A DNA stretch of 64,000 nt from Flavobacterium nackdongense (lineage in GTDB: Bacteria; Bacteroidota; Bacteroidia; Flavobacteriales; Flavobacteriaceae): the NCBI RefSeq assembly GCF_004355225.1, contig NZ_CP037933.1, positions 3,782,001-3,846,000 of the forward strand, read 5' to 3'. Positions within the stretch are counted from its first letter, which is position 1, and each line of letters begins with the position of its first letter. Under the pieces are notes generated by a model. It saw only the letters and a list, made by a program, of their open reading frames with translations, searched no databases and was not told the origin of the DNA. Of this stretch, positions 18,653 to 29,072 are shown piece by piece. The position numbers and the translations under genes were made by a program.

Positions 18653-19390
18653 TTATTCTGTAATTCCTCCTTGCTGGGTTAGTGCGCTTTCATTCACAAA
18701 AACCACACTATGACAAGCCACAACAGCGGCGGTTTCGGTTCGTAATCTAGTATTTCCTAATGATACCGGGATGAAATTATTTTCCAATGCCAATGCAATT
18801 TCTTTTTCTGAGAAATCGCCTTCGGGACCAATCAATAAGGTAACATTTTCGTTGGGTTCCAATACCGATTTCAATGATTTTTTATCGGTTTCTTCACAAT
18901 GCGCAATCAGTTGTAAGCCTTCGTTTTTGCGTTTTATAAATTCCTTGAAACTGATGGCTTCGTTGAGTTTGGGCAGAAACAACACATTGGATTGTTTCAT
19001 TGCCGTCAGCAAAATTTTCTCAAAACGTTCGCTATTTACTACTTTTCGTTCAGAACGATCACAGATAATCGGTGTGATTTCGTGAATACCAATTTCAGTT
19101 GCTTTTTCTAAAAACCATTCGTAACGGTCATTCATTTTGGTCGGGGCAACAGCCAAATGCAAATGGAATTTGGAAGGTGTAGCTTTTTCTACTTCAAGAA
19201 TTTGCACCGTACATTTATTGTCCGAGGCCAAAGTGATTTCGGTTTTGAACAACAAGCCCGCACCATTGGTGACAAATAAAATATCGGTATCTTTTTTGCG
19301 TAAAACTTTCACGATGTGCTTGCTTTCTTCTTTGTCAAAGGAAAAACTTTGGGTCGCTTCGTCGATATTTGGATTGTAAAATAATTGCAT
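18653..19390 (-). CDS. rsmE: 16S rRNA (uracil-1498-N3)-methyltransferase
   Basis: SPOUT-class enzyme that methylates N3 of U1498 in 16S rRNA. 245 residues. The N-terminal PUA-like domain (about 1-70) is followed by the trefoil-knot domain with the family signatures KATEIGIHEITPIICDRSERK, LLIGPEGDFSEKEI (SAM-binding loop) and SLGNTRLRTETAAVVA. All key parts are intact. It starts 3 bp after the tsaD stop codon, so the two are translated from one mRNA. Confidence 0.96.
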   Translation of the reverse strand: MQLFYNPNIDEATQSFSFDKEESKHIVKVLRKKDTDILFVTNGAGLLFKTEITLASDNKCTVQILEVEKATPSKFHLHLAVAPTKMNDRYEWFLEKATEIGIHEITPIICDRSERKVVNSERFEKILLTAMKQSNVLFLPKLNEAISFKEFIKRKNEGLQLIAHCEETDKKSLKSVLEPNENVTLLIGPEGDFSEKEIALALENNFIPVSLGNTRLRTETAAVVACHSVVFVNESALTQQGGITE

Positions 19391-19393
19391 AAT

Positions 19394-20416
19394 TTAAAAT
19401 TGAATTCGTGCTTTGGAAACCACAGCTGAAGTTTCGAAATTTTGGGATAAAAACTTTTGATAACCTACAATTCCAATCATAGCGGCATTATCGGTGGTGT
19501 ATTCAAATTTAGGAATGTAGGTTGTCCATCCGTATTTACTTTCGGCTGCTTTCAACGTAGTTCGAATTCCGGAATTGGCCGAAACGCCTCCGCCGATAGC
19601 GATTTGTTTGATACCCGTTTCTTTTACTGCCAATTTCAATTTATCCATCAAGATTTCGATAATGTTATGCTGAATGGAGGCACAAATAGCATTGAGATTT
19701 TCCTCCACAAAATTCGGATTTTCAAGCTTTTTCTTCTGGATAAAATACAAAATGGCCGTTTTCAATCCTGAGAAACTAAAATCCAATCCAGGCACTTTCG
19801 GTTTGGTAAATTCGAAGGCTTTTGGGTCGCCCAATTGGGCATATTTATCGACTAGTGGACCTCCTGGGTAGGGAAGACCCAAGATTTTGGCGCTTTTGTC
19901 GAAAGCTTCTCCCACCGCATCATCAGTGGTTTCGCCGATGATTTCCATATCGAAAAAATCATTGACTTTTACAATTTGGGTGTGCCCACCGGAGATGGTC
20001 AGTGCTAAAAACGGAAATGTTGGTTTGTTATAGCCTTCTTCGGCAATAAAGTGCGCTAAAATATGCGCTTGCATATGATTTACAGCTAGTAACGGTATTT
20101 GCAAAGCCAAAGATAAGGATTTGGCGAAGGAGCTTCCCACCAATAGCGAACCCATCAAACCGGGGCCTTGAGTGAATGCAATGGCAGATAGTTGCTCTTT
20201 TGTTATATTTGCTTTTCGCAAAGCAGCATCGATAACAGGTACAATATTTTGTTGGTGTGCTCGCGAGGCCAGTTCCGGAACAACGCCTCCGTATTGATTG
20301 TGAATCAATTGGTTAGCAACAACATTCGATAGGACTTGGTCGTTTTTTAAAACCGCTGCGGCAGTGTCATCGCAAGAACTTTCGATCGCAAGAATAAAAA
20401 CCTCGGAATTTTGCAT
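19394..20416 (-). CDS. tsaD: tRNA N6-adenosine threonylcarbamoyltransferase
   Basis: Transfers the threonylcarbamoyl group to A37 of tRNAs that read ANN codons, with TsaB and TsaE. 340 residues from ATG 20416 (MQNSEVFILAIESSCDD), the standard N-terminus; an in-frame ATG 11 codons earlier adds residues that match nothing. The ASKHA nucleotide-binding signatures are seen: AIESSCDDTAAAVL, the metal-binding His pair in HMQAHILAH, TISGGHTQI, and IGGGVSANSGIR. Heads a minus-strand operon with rsmE and perhaps the DUF4159 gene. Divergent from tamB, about 125-200 bp away. Confidence 0.97.
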   Translation of the reverse strand: MQNSEVFILAIESSCDDTAAAVLKNDQVLSNVVANQLIHNQYGGVVPELASRAHQQNIVPVIDAALRKANITKEQLSAIAFTQGPGLMGSLLVGSSFAKSLSLALQIPLLAVNHMQAHILAHFIAEEGYNKPTFPFLALTISGGHTQIVKVNDFFDMEIIGETTDDAVGEAFDKSAKILGLPYPGGPLVDKYAQLGDPKAFEFTKPKVPGLDFSFSGLKTAILYFIQKKKLENPNFVEENLNAICASIQHNIIEILMDKLKLAVKETGIKQIAIGGGVSANSGIRTTLKAAESKYGWTTYIPKFEYTTDNAAMIGIVGYQKFLSQNFETSAVVSKARIQF

Positions 20417-20615
20417 AAAAAGGCACAAATTTTGAATTATATTTGACAATCCGTACTATAGCGTTTACGGAGGACCCAAAATTAAAGAATTTTTAGTTAA
20501 GCAGTTGCTGTTTGTGTTGCCAAATTAGAATTTAGAAAAAATTAAAACCAAAATAGATATCAAAAAATTTAAAAAAATAGTATTTCGTTCGGTTCTTGGA
20601 CTAATCCTACTTTTA

Positions 20616-23600
20616 TTGCTGCTTGGTATCGCTCTGGCTTTGCCATTTGTTCAAACTGCTATTGGCCATTATGCTACCAATGCGCTCAACGAAAAATATA
20701 AAATCAGCATTAATGTGGAGCAGGTGTCACTGACCATTTTTGGTGGCGTTAAATTCAAGAAAGTCCTTATTCTGGATCATCACAATGACACTTTGGTTTA
20801 TGCCAACCGCATAAAAACCTCCATTTTAGACTTTGATAAACTATTGAATGTCGATTTGATTTTTGGTGATATCGATGCCGATGGCTTGTATTTCAATATG
20901 AAAACCTATAAAAAGGAAAAACAATCCAATCTCGATAGGTTTGTAGCCGCTTTTGATACGGGAGCCCCACCATCGAAAGACCATTTTTTGATGACTGCCT
21001 CCAAAGTTAAAATTACCAATGGTCACTATAGTCTTATCGATGAAAACAGAGCGAATCCGACGGATGTCAATTTTACCAAAATTAATTTGGCTGCCACAGC
21101 GCTCAGAATTTATGGTGCCGAAGTCAGTACAACTGTCAATGCCTTGTCATTTCAGGACCATCGCGGTATTTTTGTAGAAGATTTGTCGACCAAATTCAGT
21201 TATAATGCGAAGCACATCAAGCTTGAAAATCTTGAGTTATTGACCAAGGAATCGAACTTGAAAGGTGCTGTGGTGATGAATTATGAATTGGAAGACTTTG
21301 CCCATTTTACCGATAAAGTCGAATTCGATATCAAATTAGAAAAAGCCAATTTGGGCACCAATGATCTACGAGGATTTTATGCTGAATTGGGAAAAAACCA
21401 ACGATTTAAAATCAAAGGTCGCATCAAAGGTCCGTTGAATAATTTGGTTTTATCCAGTTTAAATTTGAATGATACGAAAAGTTCGCAAATTTTAGGAACG
21501 ATCAATTTTAAAAATCTATTTCCAAGTGAAGGGAAAGAATTTTATATGAATGGCAAGTTCGCCAAACTTTCGACCAACTATGATGATTTAGTGGCGATTT
21601 TGCCGAAGGTATTAGGGACGAGATTACCTGTTATTTTGAAGAAATTGGGAACAATCAATTTGGTGGGCGATGCGCAAGTCACCACCACAGCCTTGGACGC
21701 TGACTTTAAAATGAATACTCAGTTGGGAAATGTCGATGCTGTTTTGAGCCTCGAAAATATGAATTTGACCGACAAAGCTTCTTATGCAGGAAATGTAGTG
21801 TTCGATAATTTTGATTTGGGCGCTTTTATAGACCAAAAAGATTTGGGACGACTAAGTTCAAATCTCGAGCTGAAGGGTACAGGATTTTCTGAAAAGTATT
21901 TGAATACGAGTTTAAAGGGAACTGTTTCACAACTGTATTATAATAAGTACAATTATCAAAACATAGACTTAAATGGCAATTTTGTAAAAGGACTTTACAA
22001 AGGCACTATCAAAATCAATGATCCCCATTTGAAATTGAATTATGATGGTTTGGTCGATTTGAGCCAAAAACAAAGTAGGTTTGATTTTCACATCAATGTT
22101 GAACAAGCCGACTTGAAAAAGCTGAATTTCAAACAAGATGTGGTGGCGAAGTTCAAAGGCGATGTAATTGTCAAATTATCGGGAAATTCTATTGATAATC
22201 TTCGTGGCGATGTCCTGATCAATAAAACAACCTATCAAAATGCAAAATCTACTTATTATTTTGATGATTTTTCTATTAATTCCTCTTTTGATCCGGCCGG
22301 AGTACGAACCATTCAATTAAAATCTACGGATATCATTGAAGGAGAAGTTGTTGGAAAATTTCAATTCAATCAATTGCAAAAATTAGTCGAGAATTCATTG
22401 GGAAGCCTATATGAAAACTATCGCCCATTACAAGTTAAAAAAGGGCAGTTTCTGAATTTTGATTTTACCGTTTACAGTAAAATTATCGAAATCTTTTATC
22501 CTGAAATTTCCATTGCCAGCAATACCGTCGTCAAAGGTACTTTGGCTTCGGATAATCATGAATTCAAATTCGATTTCAATTCGCCAAAAATAACAGCTTC
22601 CAGCAATACTTTTGATAATGTTAGAGTCAATGTCGATAATACAAATCCGCTGTATAGTGCCTTTATTGAAGTCGATAGTATCAAAACGAAACAGTACAAC
22701 ATCAGGGATTTCAGTTTAATAAACGTCATTGTAAACGATACTATGCGAATTCGATCCGAGTTCAAAGGGGGTAGCAAAGGACAAGACTATTTCAATTTGA
22801 ATTTGTATCACACCTTCAATAAGGAAAATAAAAATGTGGTAGGAATACAGAAATCCGAAATGAAACTTAAAGATTATGTGTGGCATTTTAATGAAAAAGA
22901 TGAAGATGATAATCAAATCGTTTTTGATAAAGCTTTCAAAAATTTCTCTTTCGAAAATATCATTCTGACGCACAACGAGCAGGAAATTACTTTTACCGGT
23001 GTCATCAAAGGGGATTCCTATAAAGACTTGAAGTTGAATGTGAAAAATGTGGATCTGAATCAAATTACACCCGCTGATCCTAAATTTACCATCAACGGAA
23101 ACTTGAATGCCGTGGTCGACTACAAACAGGATAAAAACGTATATAAACCGACCGCTTCCATACAAATCGACCAACTCAATATTAATGCTACCGACTTAGG
23201 TAATTTGAATTTTGAAATTACCAGCGACGAAAGTTTCAAAAAATTCAATGTACAGTCTTCTATCGAAAAAGAAGCGGTGACCTCCTTGGCGGTCGATGGA
23301 AGTTTTGAGATTGTAGATAAAAACACCATTTTGGATTTAGAGCTCCAACTCGATCGGTTCAATTTGGGTTTCCTCAGTCCGCTTGGTGGGGAAGTAATTT
23401 CGAACATTAGAGGCGTGGCATCGGGTGCTGCAACTATCGAAGGCAATCTGAATAAACCAGAAATCAACGGCAGACTTTATGTAGATGATGCGGGCTTGAA
23501 AGTACCTTATTTAAATACCGATTATTCCTTAGATAAACGGACAGTAGTGGATTTATCGGACGAGAAGTTTTTGTTTAAAAACAATATGCTTACTGATACC

Positions 23601-25046
23601 AAATTTGGTACAAAAGGGTATTTGAACGGAGTTATAGAACATCATAATTTTTCGGATTGGAAATTGGATTTGAAAATTAATTCTAAAAATTTATTGGTCT
23701 TAGATACACAAGATGCAGAAGATGTGGCGTACTATGGAATTGCATTTATTAATGGGGTGGCAACAATCAAAGGGCCAACCAATGCTTTGTTTATAAAAGT
23801 AGATGCCAAATCAGAAAAAGGGTCTTCATTGAAAATTCCCATCAATGACTCAGAAAGTGTGAGTTCGAATGATTTTTTACACTTTTTGACGGCTAAAGAG
23901 AAGTTTAATATAAAAAATGGAATTGTCGACAATTCCAGAAATTACAACGGTCTGGAATTGGAATTTGATATCGATATTACGCCCGATGCCGAAGTGGAGG
24001 TGATTCTGGATCGCAATACCGGACACGGAATGAAGGGTAGAGGAAACGGAACTTTGCTATTGAAAATCAATACGCTGGGGAAATTTAATATGTGGGGTGA
24101 TTTTCAAGCGTATGAAGGTTTCTACAACTTTAAATACGGCGGAATTATTGATAAAAAATTCACCGTCAAAAAAGGAGGTTATATTTCCTGGGAAGGCGAT
24201 CCGATGAAAGCGAGATTAAATTTAGAAGCCATTTATAAAACTTCTGCAAATCCATCGGTTTTATTAGAGAATTCATCCTTTAACCAAAAGGTCGATGTCA
24301 ATGTTGTTATCGGACTTCGGGGCGATTTGACCAAACCTGAGCCCGACTTTAATTTTGATTTTCCAAGGGTGAGCAATGTCTTGAAAGCTGAGATCGATTA
24401 CAAATTGACTGACAAAGATGTGCGCCAAACTCAAGCCTTGTATTTGTTGTCTACGGGGAGTTTTTTAAGCTCGGAAGGTGTTAATCAGTCGGCTTTTTCT
24501 CAAAGTGCTTTCGAAACTGCTTCCAGTTTGCTAACCAGTATGATACATTCTAATGACGAAAAATTTCAAGTTAAGCTGGATATTATTGGATCCGACAGAA
24601 CTAGCGGACAGGAAACTGACGGACGTTTTGTGGCAGAGATTTCCTCTAAAATCAACGAAAGAGTTACCATTAACGGAAAAGTTGGGGTTCCTTTCGGAGG
24701 TGCGACTCAAACAGCGGTGGTTGGCAATGTTGAAATATTGTATCGCGTAAATGATGACGGAACCGTTAATTTGCGATTTTTTAATCGAGAAAACGACATT
24801 ACTTATGTAGGCGAAGGGATTGGTTATACCCAAGGTGTTGGGGTTTCTTATGAGGTTGATTTTGACACCTTCACTGAATTGGCCAATAAGTTTTTCAAAA
24901 AAGTTAAATTCAAAAAAGCCCAAGAATTAGACACTACGGATCACGATTCTAATTTTGTTCCAGAGAAAGAATCTTCCAAATCGAACAAGCCCAGTTCGAA
25001 AGAAACAGCCCCAAATTTAGAAGGACGAGTTCCAGAAGAGGACTAA
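20616..25046 (+). CDS. tamB: Translocation and assembly module TamB-like protein (AsmA-like, DUF490)
   Basis: Giant periplasm-spanning protein anchored in the inner membrane. TamB-family proteins form long beta-taco grooves that carry lipids to the outer membrane. At least 1476 residues, with a long beta-rich repeat region and the C-terminal TamB/DUF490 domain (about 1050-1420: MWGDFQAYEGFYNFKYGG, LRGDLTKPEPDFNFDFP). The only usual start codon in frame is TTG 20616, which falls inside the membrane anchor. The open frame reaches back to 20529 and reads a charged segment (KTKIDIKKFKKIVFRS) ahead of the complete hydrophobic anchor, so translation very probably begins upstream, for example at ATT 20541. 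The tail is polar and rich in Ser, Lys and Pro. Confidence 0.9.
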   Translation: MLLGIALALPFVQTAIGHYATNALNEKYKISINVEQVSLTIFGGVKFKKVLILDHHNDTLVYANRIKTSILDFDKLLNVDLIFGDIDADGLYFNMKTYKKEKQSNLDRFVAAFDTGAPPSKDHFLMTASKVKITNGHYSLIDENRANPTDVNFTKINLAATALRIYGAEVSTTVNALSFQDHRGIFVEDLSTKFSYNAKHIKLENLELLTKESNLKGAVVMNYELEDFAHFTDKVEFDIKLEKANLGTNDLRGFYAELGKNQRFKIKGRIKGPLNNLVLSSLNLNDTKSSQILGTINFKNLFPSEGKEFYMNGKFAKLSTNYDDLVAILPKVLGTRLPVILKKLGTINLVGDAQVTTTALDADFKMNTQLGNVDAVLSLENMNLTDKASYAGNVVFDNFDLGAFIDQKDLGRLSSNLELKGTGFSEKYLNTSLKGTVSQLYYNKYNYQNIDLNGNFVKGLYKGTIKINDPHLKLNYDGLVDLSQKQSRFDFHINVEQADLKKLNFKQDVVAKFKGDVIVKLSGNSIDNLRGDVLINKTTYQNAKSTYYFDDFSINSSFDPAGVRTIQLKSTDIIEGEVVGKFQFNQLQKLVENSLGSLYENYRPLQVKKGQFLNFDFTVYSKIIEIFYPEISIASNTVVKGTLASDNHEFKFDFNSPKITASSNTFDNVRVNVDNTNPLYSAFIEVDSIKTKQYNIRDFSLINVIVNDTMRIRSEFKGGSKGQDYFNLNLYHTFNKENKNVVGIQKSEMKLKDYVWHFNEKDEDDNQIVFDKAFKNFSFENIILTHNEQEITFTGVIKGDSYKDLKLNVKNVDLNQITPADPKFTINGNLNAVVDYKQDKNVYKPTASIQIDQLNINATDLGNLNFEITSDESFKKFNVQSSIEKEAVTSLAVDGSFEIVDKNTILDLELQLDRFNLGFLSPLGGEVISNIRGVASGAATIEGNLNKPEINGRLYVDDAGLKVPYLNTDYSLDKRTVVDLSDEKFLFKNNMLTDTKFGTKGYLNGVIEHHNFSDWKLDLKINSKNLLVLDTQDAEDVAYYGIAFINGVATIKGPTNALFIKVDAKSEKGSSLKIPINDSESVSSNDFLHFLTAKEKFNIKNGIVDNSRNYNGLELEFDIDITPDAEVEVILDRNTGHGMKGRGNGTLLLKINTLGKFNMWGDFQAYEGFYNFKYGGIIDKKFTVKKGGYISWEGDPMKARLNLEAIYKTSANPSVLLENSSFNQKVDVNVVIGLRGDLTKPEPDFNFDFPRVSNVLKAEIDYKLTDKDVRQTQALYLLSTGSFLSSEGVNQSAFSQSAFETASSLLTSMIHSNDEKFQVKLDIIGSDRTSGQETDGRFVAEISSKINERVTINGKVGVPFGGATQTAVVGNVEILYRVNDDGTVNLRFFNRENDITYVGEGIGYTQGVGVSYEVDFDTFTELANKFFKKVKFKKAQELDTTDHDSNFVPEKESSKSNKPSSKETAPNLEGRVPEED

Positions 25047-25259
25047 GAATTAGACCGAAATGTCAGGGTATCACCGTCGCAATTCCAAAAAAAATTGTTG
25101 TAAAAAATGCATTTTCAAAGGGAATTATTATTTTTATTACAATATATAAGCAACTTATTAACGATAACGTTTGAATTTGGCGGCTTTTACTAAATTATTA
25201 AAAACATACCTGCTAAATTGCCGAATGTTTATTAAATTTACACTTTTAATACTTAAATA

Positions 25260-26246
25260 ATGTCAAAAACAATAAAAAAAATAGCTGTACTAACCTCGGG
25301 AGGAGACTCTCCAGGTATGAATGCAGCCATCAGATCCGTAGTTAGAACTTGTGCATATCATCAGATAGAATGTGTTGGAATTTATAGAGGTTATCAAGGA
25401 ATGATTGAAGGTGATTTTATACCAATGGGACCCCGAACCGTGCACAATATCATCAACAAAGGAGGAACTATACTGAAATCGGCGCGCTCGAAAGAGTTTA
25501 TGACTTCAGAAGGTCGTAAAAAGGCCTACGATCAATTGCAGAAAGCAGGGGTAGAAGGTTTTGTAGTAATCGGTGGAGACGGTAGTTTTACTGGAGCCGA
25601 AATTTTTAATAAAGAGTTTCAATTTCCTGTAATGGGAATTCCTGGGACGATTGATAATGATATCTTCGGAACGAGTCATACACTAGGATACGATACTGCG
25701 CTTAATACAGTAATAGACTGTATCGATAAAATTCGTGATACTGCCAGTTCGCACAATAGATTGTTCTTCGTTGAGGTAATGGGGCGTGATGCAGGTCATA
25801 TCGCTTTGAATGCCGGAATCGGAGGAGGCGCCGAAGAGATTTTGATTCCTGAGGAAGAATTGGGACTAGAACGATTGTTAGAATCGCTTAAAAAAAGTAA
25901 GGCATCCGGAAAATCATCGAGTATTGTTGTGATTGCCGAAGGGGATAAAATTGGTAAAAACGTATTCGAACTCAAAGATTATGTCGAAGCGAATCTGCCA
26001 GAATATGAAATTCGTGTATCGGTTTTAGGTCATATGCAACGTGGTGGAGCGCCCTCTTGTTATGACAGAGTTCTTGCCAGTAGATTGGGCGTCAAAGCTG
26101 TAGAATGTTTGTTGGAAGGCAAATCTAATTTTATGGTGGGGATGTTGAATGACAAAGTGACCATCACTCCATTGTTGCAAGCCATCAAAGGCGAATCGGA
26201 AATCGATAGAGAATTGCTTCGCGTTGCCGAAATAATGTCAGTATAA
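25260..26246 (+). CDS. pfkA: ATP-dependent 6-phosphofructokinase
   Basis: Phosphorylates fructose-6-phosphate to fructose-1,6-bisphosphate in glycolysis. 328 residues, typical. Seen: ATP-binding TSGGDSPGMNAAIRSVV, GGDGSFTGA, the catalytic PGTIDND (base Asp), substrate motifs MGRDAGHIAL and the C-terminal GHMQRGGAPSCYDR. The Gly in GGDGS indicates ATP rather than pyrophosphate use, as in E. coli PfkA. First of two glycolysis genes: gapA follows 85 bp later on the same strand. Confidence 0.97.
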   Translation: MSKTIKKIAVLTSGGDSPGMNAAIRSVVRTCAYHQIECVGIYRGYQGMIEGDFIPMGPRTVHNIINKGGTILKSARSKEFMTSEGRKKAYDQLQKAGVEGFVVIGGDGSFTGAEIFNKEFQFPVMGIPGTIDNDIFGTSHTLGYDTALNTVIDCIDKIRDTASSHNRLFFVEVMGRDAGHIALNAGIGGGAEEILIPEEELGLERLLESLKKSKASGKSSSIVVIAEGDKIGKNVFELKDYVEANLPEYEIRVSVLGHMQRGGAPSCYDRVLASRLGVKAVECLLEGKSNFMVGMLNDKVTITPLLQAIKGESEIDRELLRVAEIMSV

Positions 26247-26313
26247 AAAGAGGCTTCGGCCAAAACAGTAATAAATTAAATGAATAATAATCTGCTTGAA
26301 GCACGAGCTTTGA

Positions 26314-27336
<1,023 letters not shown>

Positions 27337-27350
27337 TAATTATTGCCAAT

Positions 27351-27388
27351 AAAAATCCCGTAAATTTGATATTACGGGATTTTTTTTC
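27351..27388 (+). terminator. Terminator of gapA
   Basis: AATCCCGTAA and TTACGGGATT form a stem followed by eight T residues, 18 bp after the gapA stop codon. Confidence 0.85.
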
Positions 27389-27509
27389 TTCAAATTTTAC
27401 TGAAAATTTGTACTTTTGGCAGATACAACAATCTAACATCTTCGGATGTAATTATTAATAGGAATTATATTTTTTATCTTAAATCGTAATTCCAAAATCC
27501 TAAATTAAA

Positions 27510-28361
27510 ATGAGATTATTAGTTGATAGTGGCTCTACAAAAGCCGACTGGATTGCCATAGATGAGGATGGAAAAATATTATTTACCACCAGAACTTTAG
27601 GTTTGAATCCAGAAATCCTAGATGAAGATGAAATCATCGAGCGATTAAATGACAAATTTGATATTTTACAAAACAAGGATAAAGCCACACATCTTTTTTT
27701 CTATGGGGCGGGTTGCGGTACCGATAGAATGAAAATTATGCTTTCGCAAGCTTTTCAAAAATATTTTTCGAATGCCATTGTCGATGTTCAAGAAGATACC
27801 TATGCAGCAGTTTTTGCGACAACGCCTAAGGGTGAGCAAGCTATTGTGAGCATTTTGGGTACAGGTTCTAATTGTAGCTTTTTTGATGGAAAAGTATTGC
27901 ATCAAAAAGTACAGTCTTTGGGTTACATTGTGATGGATGATTGTAGCGGAAATGTGTTCGGCAAAGAATTAATTCGTAAATACTATTTCAATAAAATGCC
28001 GAAAGAATTAACTGTAGAATTTGAAAAAGAATACGATTTAGATCCTGATTTCATCAAAAATAAATTGTACAAAGAACCCAATCCTAATGCGTATTTGGCG
28101 ACTTTTGCTAAATTTTTGATTCAAAATAAAGATCACGAATTTTGCAAAAAAATCATTTACAAAGGGATGAAATCTTTTATCAAAAATTACATCAAACAAT
28201 ACGATAATCACAAGGAAGTTCCGGTACATTTTGTAGGTTCTATTGCTTTTTACCTCAAAGACGAATTGCAAGTGATGTTCGATAAATACGAGATGACTTT
28301 AGGAAATGTGTTGCGACGACCAATCGATGGTTTGATAGCCTATCATATCGCAAACAAGTAA
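27510..28361 (+). CDS. BadF/BadG-type ATPase, probable N-acetylglucosamine (sugar) kinase
   Basis: 283 residues of the ASKHA fold. The phosphate-1 motif LLVDSGSTKADWIAID opens the protein, and ILGTGSNCSFFDG gives phosphate-2. The family (BadF/BadG/BcrA/BcrD) includes N-acetylglucosamine kinases related to eukaryotic NAGK, for which this length and the GSTK start fit well. The true substrate is not proved; a role in recycling cell-wall amino sugars is likely. It is followed by a terminator hairpin and mgsA. The last 47 bp of this gene are repeated, with two extra bases, at 63799 near the right end of the window. Confidence 0.85.
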   Translation: MRLLVDSGSTKADWIAIDEDGKILFTTRTLGLNPEILDEDEIIERLNDKFDILQNKDKATHLFFYGAGCGTDRMKIMLSQAFQKYFSNAIVDVQEDTYAAVFATTPKGEQAIVSILGTGSNCSFFDGKVLHQKVQSLGYIVMDDCSGNVFGKELIRKYYFNKMPKELTVEFEKEYDLDPDFIKNKLYKEPNPNAYLATFAKFLIQNKDHEFCKKIIYKGMKSFIKNYIKQYDNHKEVPVHFVGSIAFYLKDELQVMFDKYEMTLGNVLRRPIDGLIAYHIANK

Positions 28362-28515
28362 AACAACCTTAACCTGATTTTCGAATCAGGTTTTTTTATA
28401 AACTATATAAAATGGAAATAGCAATTATAGCTCACGACGGAAAAAAAGCCGATATGGTTCAGTTTTTGAACAAAAACAAAATAGTTTTGCTTCGCAATGA
28501 TATTCGTCTTGTTGC
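28315..28515 (+). repeat. Left copy of the ~200-bp repeat flanking the PUL
   Basis: Runs from the 3' end of the kinase gene through the terminator into mgsA. It matches 63799-64000 apart from three substitutions, a 2-bp AT insertion and a 1-bp A deletion in the right copy. The copies lie 35,484 bp apart and in the same orientation. This one carries the intact genes. Confidence 0.95.
28371..28397 (+). terminator. Terminator after the sugar-kinase gene
   Basis: AACCTGATT-TTCG-AATCAGGTT and a T-run. It is repeated at 63857-63883. mgsA begins 15 bp later. Confidence 0.85.
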
Positions 28516-28786
28516 TACAGGCACAACCGGTTCAAAAGCGGAAAGCGCCGGTTTCAAAGTCAAAAAAATGCTTTCTGGTCCGCAAGGTGGCGATGCTCAA
28601 ATCGCAGGAAGAGTGGCAGAAGGGAAAACCAAAATGGTTTTGTTTTTCAAAGATCCTTTATCGAGTCACGCCCACGAATCGGATGTGAATATGTTATTGC
28701 GTGTTTGCGATGTGCATAATATTGCCATAGCCACAAACGAAGCCGCAGCTCAATTATTTATAGATGCTATTGCGAAGGAAAATTGA
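28412..28786 (+). CDS. mgsA: Methylglyoxal synthase
   Basis: Converts dihydroxyacetone phosphate to methylglyoxal and phosphate, a bypass of lower glycolysis that relieves sugar-phosphate stress. 124 residues, shorter than the 152 of E. coli but usual for many bacteria. Seen: AHDGKKADMV, the phosphate-binding ATGTTG, the catalytic-region SGPQGGDAQIAG, and FFKDPLSSHAHESDV with the conserved Asp and His. Its place after pfkA, gapA and the sugar kinase fits a carbon-overflow function. A frameshifted partial copy lies at 63898-64000. Confidence 0.96.
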   Translation: MEIAIIAHDGKKADMVQFLNKNKIVLLRNDIRLVATGTTGSKAESAGFKVKKMLSGPQGGDAQIAGRVAEGKTKMVLFFKDPLSSHAHESDVNMLLRVCDVHNIAIATNEAAAQLFIDAIAKEN

Positions 28787-28803
28787 TCCAACTTTAGATT
28801 GCT

Positions 28804-28977
28804 GTGATTTATAAGGAACTGAAAAATGTTTTGAAAATTGAAAAATTCCAACTATTCTTAGAAAAAACAGTTGAACGAACACAGACTATGTATCAACTGG
28901 AAATTATCCTGCCTGAATCATTCTATGATACAAAAGTCCTTCTAAAAAGGGATGAAAATCAAAATCAATTAATCTAA
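28804..28977 (+). pseudogene. Short coding-like frame after mgsA, possible gene remnant
   Basis: A 57-codon frame from GTG 28804 to TAA 28975-28977, with a charged, protein-like composition (VIYKELKNVLKIEKFQLFLE, then LPESFYDTKVLLKRDE). I do not recognise it. It lies exactly at the left edge of the PUL block and may be the severed end of a larger gene. Chance cannot be excluded. The rest of the mgsA to beta-helix gap (28978-29072) shows nothing. Confidence 0.25.
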
Positions 28978-29072
28978 ATTCTATACAAATTGTAATAGGG
29001 TCTCCTATCGCGGAAAACAATCAAATGACTTGTTTTTTGGGCGTATTAATGTAATTTGGGTTCATAAAAATA

